DNA from: Tubiluchus corallicola
Lineage: Eukaryota > Priapulida > Priapulimorpha > Priapulimorphida > Tubiluchidae
Direction: 5' to 3'
Assembly (NCBI GenBank): GCA_030141605.1
Contig: JAQGDQ010000030.1
Location: forward strand, 419,171 to 479,170
Length of the DNA stretch: 60,000 nt
Part shown: in pieces, positions 46,228 through 58,200 of the stretch
How positions within the stretch are numbered: position 1 is the first letter of the stretch
Layout: the number at the start of each line of letters is the position of its first letter
Notes under the pieces: generated by a model
Told to the model about the DNA's origin: nothing
Databases searched by the model: none
Seen by the model: the letters and a program-made list of their open reading frames with translations, nothing else
Translations under genes and position numbers: made by a program

Positions 46228-46520
46228 GTTGTAACTACTTCAATTAAGTGGTAGTGGCTCGTTCCACCAATTACCACTCAATGAGAAAAGAAGAATTTCC
46301 CCACATCTAATCTTGATCGTTGCTTGTAATAAGTCTTAGATGGATGCCCGTAAGTGTCTGCTTAATTCATGACAAAAATCTTCATAATTTAAATCTTTTG
46401 TGCCTTTGAAAATTTTGAAAACTTCCAACAAGTCCCCTCCAATGCATCTGATTTCCAAATTCAAAAATTTCAGTCTATGTTCATATGACACATCTTTCCG
46501 GCCATCTACTTAGAAAATCT
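46228..46520 (-). pseudogene. CR1-like LINE reverse transcriptase fragment (broken)
   Basis: Minus-strand translation gives DVSYEHRLKFLNLEIR, GGDLLEVFKIFKG and, after a stop, EILLFSLSGNWWNEPLP, matching CR1-type ORF2 C-terminal motifs. It is a short degraded fragment in the spacer after TIMM17. Confidence 0.75.
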
Positions 46521-47108
46521 ACATTGATCAATACACCATAAACATTTACATCATCTTGAAAATATGGCCGGCCTCCTTTCTTGTGTACTCAACCGGGAGT
46601 GCACCAAAGATTTGTACGTCCGTAGCATAGCATGTACAATTTATCATGGTATTAGTCTTATCCATTTTTTTCTGAAAGAGGAGTTGTTTTTAACTGATAC
46701 TAGAAATGAGTTTTTGTTTTGCATTGCTGGTTATTTATTTCACATTTTTAGTGCAAGTTTTTGTAAATTAGTAAAACAATTGACTATATTATGACTTCAT
46801 TTGAGATGCAGAAAAAAATAACATGCATAATAAAATATCGGGTTATTCGTATTTTTGTTTATTTAATGTTGCATGTACTGCAATTTCCAGTCTTAACTGT
46901 GCAGAAATCAAAATAAGAATAATGAGTTTTTGCTGAGCAGTAGTGATCAACACAAACAAAATAAATCTGTTGGCATATTTGTCTGTGTGTAATATAACCT
47001 ATATTATCATATTCTTGTCATATTTATTGACATCATATTGACAATAAACAAATTTAGAGTGAACGTTTCGATTTAATTTTCCTGCACGTTTTCTTTTTGG
47101 TGTGGTTA

Positions 47109-47180
47109 TGTCTGGTGTGCGCCAGTACGAGGCTACTAAGATGGCGCCTGTGGAAGATTTAGATTTTGAGCATTATCTTG
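47109..47180 (+). CDS. Candidate first coding exon, gene unknown
   Basis: A short open stretch with higher G+C than its surroundings has an ATG at 47109 and a second, in-frame ATGGCGCC in a strong TISU/YY1-like context at 47142. The second would begin MAPVEDLDFEHYL, followed by a plausible donor GTTAGT at 47181. It lies 1.6 kb past the TIMM17 poly(A) signal and about 5 kb before the first sure exon of the ELYS-like gene, so it could be that gene's first exon. No matching second exon was identified, so this is only a candidate. Confidence 0.3.
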
Positions 47181-48309
47181 TTAGTGTTTTTAATTTTAAC
47201 AACCTTAATTTTGTTTTCAAGCAAGTCATAAAACAATCTCAGCAAAATTGACATTACATTTAATTGCTTTCTGCACTTGCTGGTTTCAGTAAAACCCATG
47301 CAGCCGTTCACACACCTTATTGCTTTTAACTTAATGCCAATAATAATGGTTTAGTACAGTTAATTTGCACTCCACACAATTCCTCGAGCGATCGAGGAGT
47401 ATTCGATGTGGTGGATTGGCTCAGTGAGCACGCTAGCTTGTTGAATTAGGCTATTGTTGAAGTTTTAAGTTTATTTTTTATCAAAATATACAAACAAAGG
47501 CTTGTTTCAGCAAATGATTAATATTATCTAATTGTTTTTACTACGTGCCAGATTGAGCAGCAAAGTAAAATATTATAGCATCCATCATTTTACTGTGTGA
47601 ATAAAAAATGTAAAATTACAGTATATATAGAAAAGCACACGTCAAGTAAGTAAGTAATCTATGTCTCAAAATTTTTACAAAATGCAAATAAACACAAGCA
47701 ATAACTTGTACTATAGATGGAAAGAGGTGGGTTGGCAAAAGACCAATGGTCACCAGGTTAGCCACTCCTGTCCAAATTTAAGAAAATTAAATGACCTGTC
47801 TAGTGGGTGTACACAAATAAATATTAATCAATTTGAAAACAAAACAGAAAATAAAAATTACTTCGTAAGAATTGAGATAATAAGGTCAAATGAAAGTAAT
47901 TAATTAGCATTTCACTGCAAATCTGTTGCCGTTAGTTATATGTAAAATTAAAGCTGAGAATTACTCCATCATCCAGGATGTGTTGCCTAAGCTTTTATTA
48001 TACCAGTTTTTCTCATTTAGTACTTAAAGTATATTATTGTCTTAGCAATGCATAATACTTAAGTACTCTTAATAAATTAAAACTCAGCTCACATTATTCA
48101 TTTCACTATTACTATCTAAGCTGAAAACAAGCACGAATCAGTGTAATGGTGCCATCTCTTATTGGATATTGTACTAAATTTATTATTATATTTCATAATC
48201 AAAACAGATTTTTACTTAGAATCACAGGCTTTGTATAACTAACCTACTGCGACTAGAAAGATCAAAGATCAAATTATCTTACATATGTAGTAGTTGTCAT
48301 ATCTTTCTT

Positions 48310-48550
48310 TAAAAGCATATGTACTAGGGGCCAGCACTATGTACTTAGGCAAGCTATTCCACAGACAAACAGTTCTATTAGTAAAAACGAACTTCCTTTA
48401 GATTATAATGTGTCTTTAAACTCTTAATTTGACCACTGTTTTATAATTAATATCATTATAACTTTGAACGAATTTCAAGACCTCGATGAGATCGCCTCGT
48501 ATTCTGCGATCTTCTACTATAGAAGCTTGACGCTTATTTTTCTGGTTGTA
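48310..48550 (-). pseudogene. CR1-like LINE reverse transcriptase fragment (broken)
   Basis: Minus-strand translation includes ASIVEDRRIRGDLIEVLKF and FVFTNRTVCLWNSLPKYI, the RRxRGDLIE and WNSLP motifs of CR1-type ORF2 C-termini, separated by stops. A degraded copy. Confidence 0.75.
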
Positions 48551-49299
48551 TTCCCATAATTGAAATTAACTTGTTATTAATCCTTTTTAATTATTAATGA
48601 ATTGCTAAATATTTTAACTTGCATTCAGCCATCCCTCTAGTAAAATTTAATAGGAACAACCTGCTGTGAAGTCTCATATGGGATCATCTGGAAGCTTAAT
48701 ACTGAAAATTAAGTGTTTAAACAAAGATATACTAACTATTATTAATGCAAGGGCTATGCAAATTAAAATTTGATTATCATACAAAACTTGCATAGTTTAT
48801 TAGGAACATAAGCATGTTTATTTATCAATAATAATGATGATGATACTAATAATAATTACGGATAAAATAATTACTTAGTTTGCTTGAACAAACCCTCATA
48901 TACATATTTCTAGAAACAAAAAGACTCTGTTGTAGCAGTATAATTATGTGTTCATATTAAATGAATTTATGATCGTCTGTTGTTTTATAAAATATCATTA
49001 ACTTGTCAGTTTATTCCATAATAACTTACTGAGTAGGTAGTGACCACAGGTGAACTTTAAACATCATAGGTCTATAGTCCACTGAATTACTAAAGTGTGT
49101 CGATTCATCATATCGAATCGGTGCTATACGATGGTGTGGTGAAAATCAATGGGGATCTGGATTGTGACATGGTGGTTACTTGTGATGTTGAATTTTTCAT
49201 AAAATTTTGATAACATGTAGCCTATGTATTTGTGATTTCTGCTTAGTTCTAGGCGTAGTTCTAGGCGTAACTCAATTAAGCTGTATAAGCAGTGATATA

Positions 49300-51250
49300 A
49301 GGAAGCTTTACAGGAAACTTGATTTCATTTTCTGTTGTCTATGTCTCTCTGTATTTCTTTATTTTTTATTTGCTTTGTAAAAAACATCACCGATCATATA
49401 ATAATTTTAAATCAATAAAAAATGATACATCTCCATATGACATTCATTCATGTATAGACACCTATACATCTCCATATGACATTTGTCTGTGTATAGACTC
49501 TGTAAAGAGAAATGTGTCAGGTGCAAAACTAATAAATGTCGTTATCTTACCATTAATAATTACTAAACACCACAGCTATTTATATGATACGTATAATATT
49601 ATACAAACAGCATACAATAAAATTCAAGGCCGGCACAATTACGAAATTGTTATTGGACCTTCTACCTTACAAACACTAAAGATTGATGTTTTATGCTTTG
49701 TGTAGTACAGCAGTCCCAGTCTTAAAACTTTAATGCTGCAGAACAGTATAAATGTTTTGGAGATTAACAGACAATGCAATTTTATATTCTAAGCTTTACA
49801 TTATATTCATTAACATAAACATAAATCTCATTAACAATGCTGTTTCAGTGTTGAGGGTTTGAATATTGTCCACAAAATTAGTTGATAGTCTCAACTCACC
49901 ATATAGTGCATAAAAAACTACGATAAACTGAAATTACAAAACAAATAAACAAGCAATCATCAAAAATTAACATTGAAACAGATATATGAGAATAGACTGA
50001 ATTGTTTCACTATCTTCACAGTATCAAGAAACTGTATACACTGGACACTCATTAATTTATCATAGCGTTCTTTGCTCGAGTGTGTGCAGGGGGCCCTCAC
50101 TTGGCGTGGGACCCAATTTAAACAAAACTGACCAATAGGCTTAATACCGGCTTCGATAGAAGTAAATCATCAAAATAAAAGTTTTGATTTTAATGATAAT
50201 GTGGAGTGATAAATGTGGCCATCTTGTAAGTTATCAGGTTGTCAGTAGGATGACAACTCCTAGACATGTCAGGGAATTAGGCTTGATGTTAATGAGCTAA
50301 ATGTTTCCAGCTATCGTCAGGAAAAATCAGTGTTTTCAGCTGATCTCGTATTTTTGAAACTTACACACAACCAATTCAAGCTCATCTCAGTGAAGCTAAA
50401 GCCAAATAAATGTTTACCCATATTATTCTCTAGTGTATTTATTTGTTAGGATGATCTTTCAGCTTTTTTAAGTTTGTTTGTAAGTTTCATTTGTTGTTTA
50501 ACTTGCTTGGCTTCTTCGGCAGTATGGAACTTTCTTTGTCATGTTTAATTGGTCCAGCCAGTAGCTGTATAATATAGTGCTCAATTCTTTTTATAGGCTA
50601 AGCATTGATACAGAAAAGGCTAATAATTACAAAAAATGTTCTTCAATATTTTTGAGGTTATTTTTAGATTAGGTCTACAAAATATTAAACTTTTTTATGT
50701 CACTGGCTCCTTGCCCATATTGCCAACCCGCCAAGAGCCCAGAATGATTCACTTCCAGGCTTCCGTCCCCCACCAACTGATCAGCATTGTCAGGGAAAAT
50801 CACTTTCATAAGGGGTCACCTTATTTGTTAGTGGTGAACTGGTATACCAGACCATATTGGAACCGCTTTCCAGGACTTTTTATCAAAATTGAGAACAGGC
50901 TGGCAATGAACATAGTATGGCAATTAATATGGCGGCACAGCTAACCACCTAGTTGATTGTTTACATAGCATTAATGTGCTATATGGAATCACAAAGTTTT
51001 ATCTTATTCATGTTCTTACATGTACATAGTAATTAAAGTTAATAGACAGCCATTATGCTTGGCTAATAATATTAATACGTATTTCACAAACTTTTTGAAG
51101 TTGATTAGTTGATTTCTAGTGAAAAAAATTAAATAATTAATTCAATTATGTACAGTGTGCTAAAAGATACTAACTTAGGACAACCTCCCAATTTTAACAG
51201 CCTTCATACGACACACGAAAAGAGTTATCCAAACTTATTCAAGCATTTCA
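49300..51250. other. Spacer before the ELYS-like exons; no gene assigned
   Basis: Holds a 128-codon frame at 49319-49705 with an internal TSPYDI repeat and a hydrophobic start, and a more GC-rich patch at about 50710-50945 with a 102-codon frame. Neither resembles a known protein or has a convincing splice context. Both are probably repeat-derived. Confidence 0.4.
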
Positions 51251-51256
51251 TGTATG

Positions 51257-51312
51257 CAGGGTTGTCCTTACCGTTAGGTAAACTAGGCAGTTGCCTAGGG
51301 CACCAAATTCTG
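51257..51312. mobile_element. Degraded end of a DNA transposon
   Basis: GGGTTGTCCTTACCGTTAGG through GGCAGTTGCCTAGGGCACCA is a GC-rich motif resembling a terminal sequence common in animal MITEs. The other end was not found. Confidence 0.4.
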
Positions 51313-51819
51313 GAAGTAATTCTTTAGTTTTTACGTTTAGCTTTAGCATAAGTAATAACATGTGATATGTGTAACTGCTTAAGAGACAGAACATGCTTAA
51401 GAGTTTGCTTTAAATATGATTCATTGACAGAGCTCTCTTCCTGCAGAAAACACTTTGCTTTACATAGCTTCCTAAGATTACGTCATAATCGTCATTGTAT
51501 GCAGATATTACTGATGTGTTCCCCTCCTACAGTTTGTATTGTATGCATAGAGCAGCACACAAAGTAATGACTACTTCATTTAATAAAAAACGTTTCTTGC
51601 AATAGTATTTATCAAATTATGGTAGATAATCCATAATGCTCAAAGTCTTCAGGAGCGTAAATCAAAGGTAAAAAATGTGGCATACATTAAACAACAAAAA
51701 GATTTGCTAATGAAGTATCTGCAATATTTATTGTGACCTTCAGCAGAAGTATCAATGTCTCGTATAATGTGGAAACACTGCCTGCCGAGCTTTGTGACAC
51801 AAACTTAATTTAATATGAT

Positions 51820-52125
51820 TCATGAAACATCATAATACTTATCTTTGTGGTTTGCTATTTAGTTTATTCCATAAAATTGCAGCAAAAACTGGTTTCATTC
51901 AAAATTTGAAACAAGTCTGATTAAATTACTCTAAATACAGTTTAAATACTGTTTTCCTACCTTTGACACTTAGTACTTTAACTAAGTCATTTAATCCACT
52001 TCTTCTAAATTGTGCTAATCCATTTATATAGAATGCGGCACGAAAGTTAAAATTGCCAGCCACATGAAAATTAGAGTTGCTAAATTTTACCAAAGTAATT
52101 TTGCTAGTTGAACTTTCCATATAAT
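51820..52125 (-). pseudogene. Possible further LINE fragment
   Basis: Minus-strand sequence translates to FHVAGNFNFRAAFY and, after stops, KPVFAAILWNKLNS, which recalls the WN(S/K)LP region at the end of LINE ORF2. The match is weak and could be chance. Confidence 0.35.
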
Positions 52126-52286
52126 CCCCTTTATAAAAAATGCTTGAATGACATGTGGACCATATTAAGAGGTTTGTTTGGCACAGTTGTCATAAAATAG
52201 AGGTGCAGCTTGAAATGCCCGATTTTAGCTGTAACATACGCATTTCATGGCAGTACTTGATAACATGCGAATTCACATATTTCCAG

Positions 52287-55200
52287 ACTAACGAAGTGGA
52301 ATGTCATGATGCCGTAAAAATTGTTAAAGGTTTCCTGGACCATGGAGAAGTTAGCAAAGCTGTCACTCTTGCCCAGATATTTCTCGGACAAAATATATTA
52401 AAACCTGCTCCAACCTGCTGTACTAAGGTATAACTAATCAATGCTATTAGTTTATGTAGTTTTGTCACGAATATAGTTAAGTGCTGTTATATGTATGTGA
52501 TACATATGTAGCATATTTTTTTATGACTTTAATAGTTAATAATTGTTTGTGATAAGAAATCAAAGGTGCAGTGACTGGAAAAGCTATTGCTTTTCTGGTG
52601 TTGAAGTACATGAAAGCAATCTCAGAAACTGTCCAGTTAAGCTCAAAAATACTGGGGCAAAATGCTGGGGCAAAGAAAATAGCAGTGGAGCTTTAGTAAA
52701 ACATAAGCCAGAAGACAGGCGATTTTAACTTCTTAATTACAAAAACAATTTTGTTCCTATAGTGTTTTTGCTTTGTTGGGACATATAACTGTTAAAAGTT
52801 AGCACCGTCAATCTTAGAAGTATTAGAAGCAATTTTATTTTGTTGCTCTATGAAAATATGAATTATTTTATTATAGAAGTTGATTGATCTTTGGTGCGGA
52901 ATACAGTATAACCAAGATGGAGATAAAGCTGAGTTTCTTGAAAACTTTCGCAAAATGTCACTTCCTGCACAAAATAGCATGCACCTGTATTACTTTGTAG
53001 ATGCGCTGCATTTAAAGGTAAGCCTAAACATTATTTCATTGTTTAACTGTTATGCTCGCACCACATTTTGTTGTATTCATTTTTGTGTGTATATATATAT
53101 ATATATATACTTAATAGCCTAAGACTAGTTCCATCTTTAAATTTGTATTTTTGCAAAGCATAGTGTATTCAGGAAGCTTATCTAACTAAAATCATCGATT
53201 CTTGTCGTATTAACAATTTTGTTTTTGTATTCCGTTAATCACAATTTTGATGACAGGATAGAAGGATATAATGTGAATGTATGGTCACTGCTGCTGACTA
53301 GATTTTCTGTATTTAGTAGAAATTTCACATTAATGAAAGATATATGGCTTTTTTAGCTCACCAGCAAACCTAGTAGTAATGATTCGAACCTTCTAAATAG
53401 CATACATTCTGTACAAAATTTAAACTGAATCATTCTCTTAAATCAGTCTGTGAAATTCGGGAATGTTCTGAGTACAGTTTGCTGCATGCTTGCTGTTTGA
53501 ATATATTTAAGATTATCTGTTTTTGAAATGTAATTTCAACTTTGATTACGCAAAATTTTTGTGTCACTGCTTGTGACGAGTTGGCTGACAGTTATGCTAC
53601 TGCCATAAATTTTCATTGATATTTAGCTATTTATAGTTTAGTAGTAGAACAAATTCTTGCTTTTAATAATTTGCGTGGTATTTTACCACAAGCTTACGTT
53701 GTGCTTAGTAATTTTGGATAGAGGTAATGTTTAGCTTTTTTTGAAAACAGTGCAAAATGTCAAAATTTAATTGGGTAGGTAATGATTAATTAAACTGATA
53801 AAATTTCTCTTATAACTGTGTTTATGCCACTAAAGACGTTGCTCGTTACAAACATAGTTCTGTTATCAAAATAAAGAACCGGTTCAGGTTACGGCTCTAC
53901 ATCTGTAACTACTACACTGTAGATTTAGGTTTTAATTCAAGTTTTATGTTGCTAAAAGTTAAGTTAGAGCTTTGTTCAGGTTTGTTAAGGATGAAAGTAG
54001 TAGTATAGAGTTCTGTCGTAATTTAAGTTTTAGAGCATAAATTACAGTAAGTCCTCGCTTAACTACTCCTCATTTAATAACGCTGAACATTTGACACCTT
54101 TTTCTCACTTAACGATGCACGTTTCATTTTGACGACAATTTTTTTACTTTGCTCACAGCTATTTTTCATTTCATTAGCAACTTTTTTACGTAATTTGAAG
54201 CATTAAAATGGTACAAAAGCGTTATTCTGTTCTAAAAACACATTAGTATCCTTAACAGTGCAATTATTATTTTGTTTTTGCTTTCCGACTGACTACGAAC
54301 TAAATTCTAGCCGTTTGTATCAAGGCAGATCTATTTGCGGATTTATATGCCCCCAGGCACCCGAGTTTAAACTTTATGCCAAGGAATTTTGTCAGCAACT
54401 TGTTGCTATAACAACCAGATTACTACTACCTGAAATTGTCTCAAATTCACTTCATGCAGGGCTTGGCTTTCACTACGCAGTGTTTAACCACTAACTGCTT
54501 ATACATAGGCTTCAAGAGACCTCTAGCAAGTCTAGCTAGATATTGGTAAGAAACATAGATATGATTTCAAGCAAATAGAAAAAAATAATCAATAGAAATA
54601 AGAATAAAAGTCATAAAATATTTGATGTATATGATTTAAGCAGCATTGGTTTTTGCTTCTGGAATGTATCTCAATTCAATTTTACATTAGTTTCTATGGA
54701 GGTTTTGGTTTCGGTTAACGATGTTTCACTTAACGTCACATTCTGCTGGAATGCGCTAGTGTCGTTAAGTGAGGACTTACTATACTAAATTGAGCATTGG
54801 TCAAATTGCAATGTCAGGTTACAATAAAGTCACTTTGTGAGCTGTTCCTCTTAAGATTTGTTCACTTTATTAAACATGACGTAAAAATTTAAGTACCTTA
54901 AAGTTGGAAACATTCGGACATTTAATTGTTTCTTTTGTTTCTCTTTGTAATAAAAGTAAATTTTGTATGTTGTTTAATTAGCTTGTACTTGAGTTTACCT
55001 TTAATTTCTCTTGAACGCATGTGGCCTGGACAGCTTTAAATCTAAAATCTTCTTTGCAGTAGCGCTTTATTAAACCTCTATGAAAATGTAAATCACGTTT
55101 CATTTTAAATAGTGGCAGATTCAGTTTTCAATCTGTTTAATGATCACATCATATTTATTTTTATTGATGATCTAATTTCATATGTGTTGATAATATTTAT

Positions 55201-58200
55201 GTTTTGATGTCGTATGCTATATTTCTTTAGCCTTTGTGTAATGCCTGAGGCTGTCTTAATTTCTAAATAGTACTGTAAACTAAAGACTTGGGAAAAAGTT
55301 TCTAAAAACTGCAATGTTGTAGCAGTAAAACAAGATTATTTGGGAGACCCCGTATACTTTTGTCAAGTCTACTAGTGACTACTGTTATAAACTATTGTTG
55401 ATAATCTTATGTTTTAGCTTGGCTCCAAAGAGTCTCTTCCTCTTATGATGGAGCTTCTTATACGTGGTTTAACTTGGGACATGAATGAGTTTGTGCTCTT
55501 GCGGCAGAACAAAGATAAGACCTCGCTTCAGGCTGTTCAGGAACGCCTTGTGTTTATCTTCGACTTTCTCGCAATGCGGTTCCAACATAATGTTGATTTT
55601 GCAAAGTATGTCCGACAAAGTTAAAATAATAAACTTTCTAACAGTTGCATTTTGTGGATAAAGAATTTCACTTGGAAATTATTTCTCAACTGGTGTTTTT
55701 TTCAAATTGCTAATTGCTATAACTCAAAATGCCCATCTGATTTCGCAAAATGTTTGTCTCCTTTTTAGTAATTTTTAGTTATCTGTTCTAAGACATGTAT
55801 TCGTTACTGATTGAATTGTAAACTATTTCTAAATTACAGGCTTGTGTTGATTTAAGTTCTCCGGATAATGATGCATTTGATAAAATTATGTTTATAATGT
55901 TTCCCTGTTTCATGAACTTTGAAAGCATTATTTAGATCAGCTAGACTACCTTCTCATTTGAAAAGTTGGTCGGAAAGGGCGGATAGGATAAATAGATGAA
56001 AGTTCTATATTAACCAACATCTTTATTACCCAATGTATGCATTATGTATACGCGTTAACATTCCAAGTGTTTTGTTCGGGTAAATCCTTTTTGCCATTCC
56101 TTTTCCAATAATATTATGTCGAGCATGCTCTTCCAGTCAACAAGACTGTAACCCCTACTCAATTGCATGTGTCCTAAGTAGGAGTTACAGTCTTGTTGAC
56201 TTGGAAGAGCATGCTCTTAATAATATTCCTGGAAAAGTAATGGCAAAAAGGATTTACCTGAAGTAAACACTTTTGGAATTTTAATGCGCATACATAATAC
56301 ATACAATGGATAACAAAGATTTTTGGTTAATATAGAACTTTCATCTGTTCATTCTATCTACCCTTTCTGCCCAAGTTTTCAAATGAGAAGGCAGCCTAGT
56401 TGATATGAATAATGCGTTCAAAATTTCATTAAACAGTGAAACATATTCATTTGTTGGAATAATGTGACTAAAGAACAAAGATTAGTAATTACAGTAGGCA
56501 TCGTTTATTAGACTCGTGCTTATTTGACTCAAAAACGTCTGGTTCGGGCTCCTTCTATTTAAATGTACGTAAGAACTGTTGCCAATTGACTCAGATAACT
56601 TTGCATAATTGACCCAATATTTTTCCTTCACATACTTAAAGTAAGACACTTGTGTGTGACTAGAGAACTTTTACAGCATTTGTGTAATCTTTCTGTCGAT
56701 TTTGTGCACTATAATGTACGTAGAAACAGTCATATTAAGTACAGCTTTATTTGTAAGCATATTTGTTTATCACGCGCTAATATGCTAGGGTAGCGGTTTT
56801 GCTTTGAATCTGTCACCTGCTCGTCCACTGTAGTTGACCTCGTTGCTTCTGGAAGCTAAACATTTAATCACTTTCCCAGCGGCTTGCTTTTGAAGCTCGG
56901 GCTGCTTTTGCAGGGAAAACAAGGTCATCACCGACTGCAGCTCAAGCACTAGGTGACCAGGTGTTTTGCGTAAATGTATGTACAGCACAGAGCAACAGAT
57001 TTTCAATGTTTTTATTTATATGAGAATTTCATACACCAACTTTTTCGTGAAGAAATCAATCACTTAAGCTTGTGCAATTTTTTTGTAATTTTTATGGTAG
57101 TAATCAGATTTGTTTGTAGGATTTTTTATTTTCTTATTTTATTAATATACTCATATAAATTAGTATTATTAAATAATTGCACATAATAATTTTGACATTA
57201 ATTCGTTTCTAAAATTCATTTAAAACTTTGTAGTGCATACTAAGCTAAAGCGTGACGACTCATACTTCTACAGTAGTAATATGCTACATCCGTCGGCTAA
57301 TTGAATCAGTCGTTTCATTGGTTCAAAACACGTCCATCCCAGAGTGAGTCTGTTAAGCGGTGCCTACTGTACTTGTAATTCGCTTTTCTGAAATTAGTGC
57401 TAACTCGTTCTATTATAGTGAATTAACTGGCAAGGATATTTGTTTTTTCAAAACATTTTTGTGATTTATGGAGTGTATCACCCAGTCTCTTGATTATTAC
57501 TTTTTATTGCATCTGATATTTTATGTCGTGGTGTCTTAACATCATCTATTTTTCATTGACTTGAATGTGGAATTGTTTATGTTTTTAGACAGTGTTGGTT
57601 GACATCATATTTCGTGAAACCAGATGAGGCTAAGTTGAGGAATTTAGAGAAGGTTTATACAGATGCTGAGAACACCGGTGCGAATACTTTACAGGCCGAT
57701 GTTTCGTTATCTCCGGACAAGAGACGCTTCATGAAGTCTGCGTTTCGGGACTTTATCACTGGTTCACCGCGAGGTGATGATGACGATGATGATGACACTG
57801 TAGTAAATCAAATCAAGACGGTTCCACCGCAGAAAGGGTTTGGAGGAAAAGCTTTACGGCAGCAGGAGGAGGAGACTTACATTAACAAAGGAGATCCATC
57901 GTTTAAGCCACCAAAGGAGCCAGCTGTGCCGGTAATTCACGATCCTTCCTTAGATCAGACTGTTATCACTGATATGACAATTCTGTGGTACAGACTGAGA
58001 CCACAGTGTGTTGATCCGCTGTTGCCATGGTCACAGCTCAGACAAATGTGCAATCAGTATTTGTTACAGTTTGAAAGACTAAGCAGTTCTGATAGCAGCA
58101 GTTCAGCAGACGAAGTGCACACAGACGATACCAAAAGTGGGAGTGCTGCAAAGTCCAAAGCAACTGCGAAATCAGAGCATGACTCAGCCATGGCTTCTGC

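Noticed and set aside
49319-49705. 128-codon ORF as a membrane protein gene
   Set aside because: It has a hydrophobic start and a small internal repeat but no recognisable family, no promoter or splice context, and AT-rich codon use like non-coding DNA.
50636-50944. 102-codon ORF in a GC-richer patch as an exon of the ELYS-like gene
   Set aside because: The translation does not resemble the ELYS domain, and no acceptor/donor pair keeps it in phase with the later exons convincingly.
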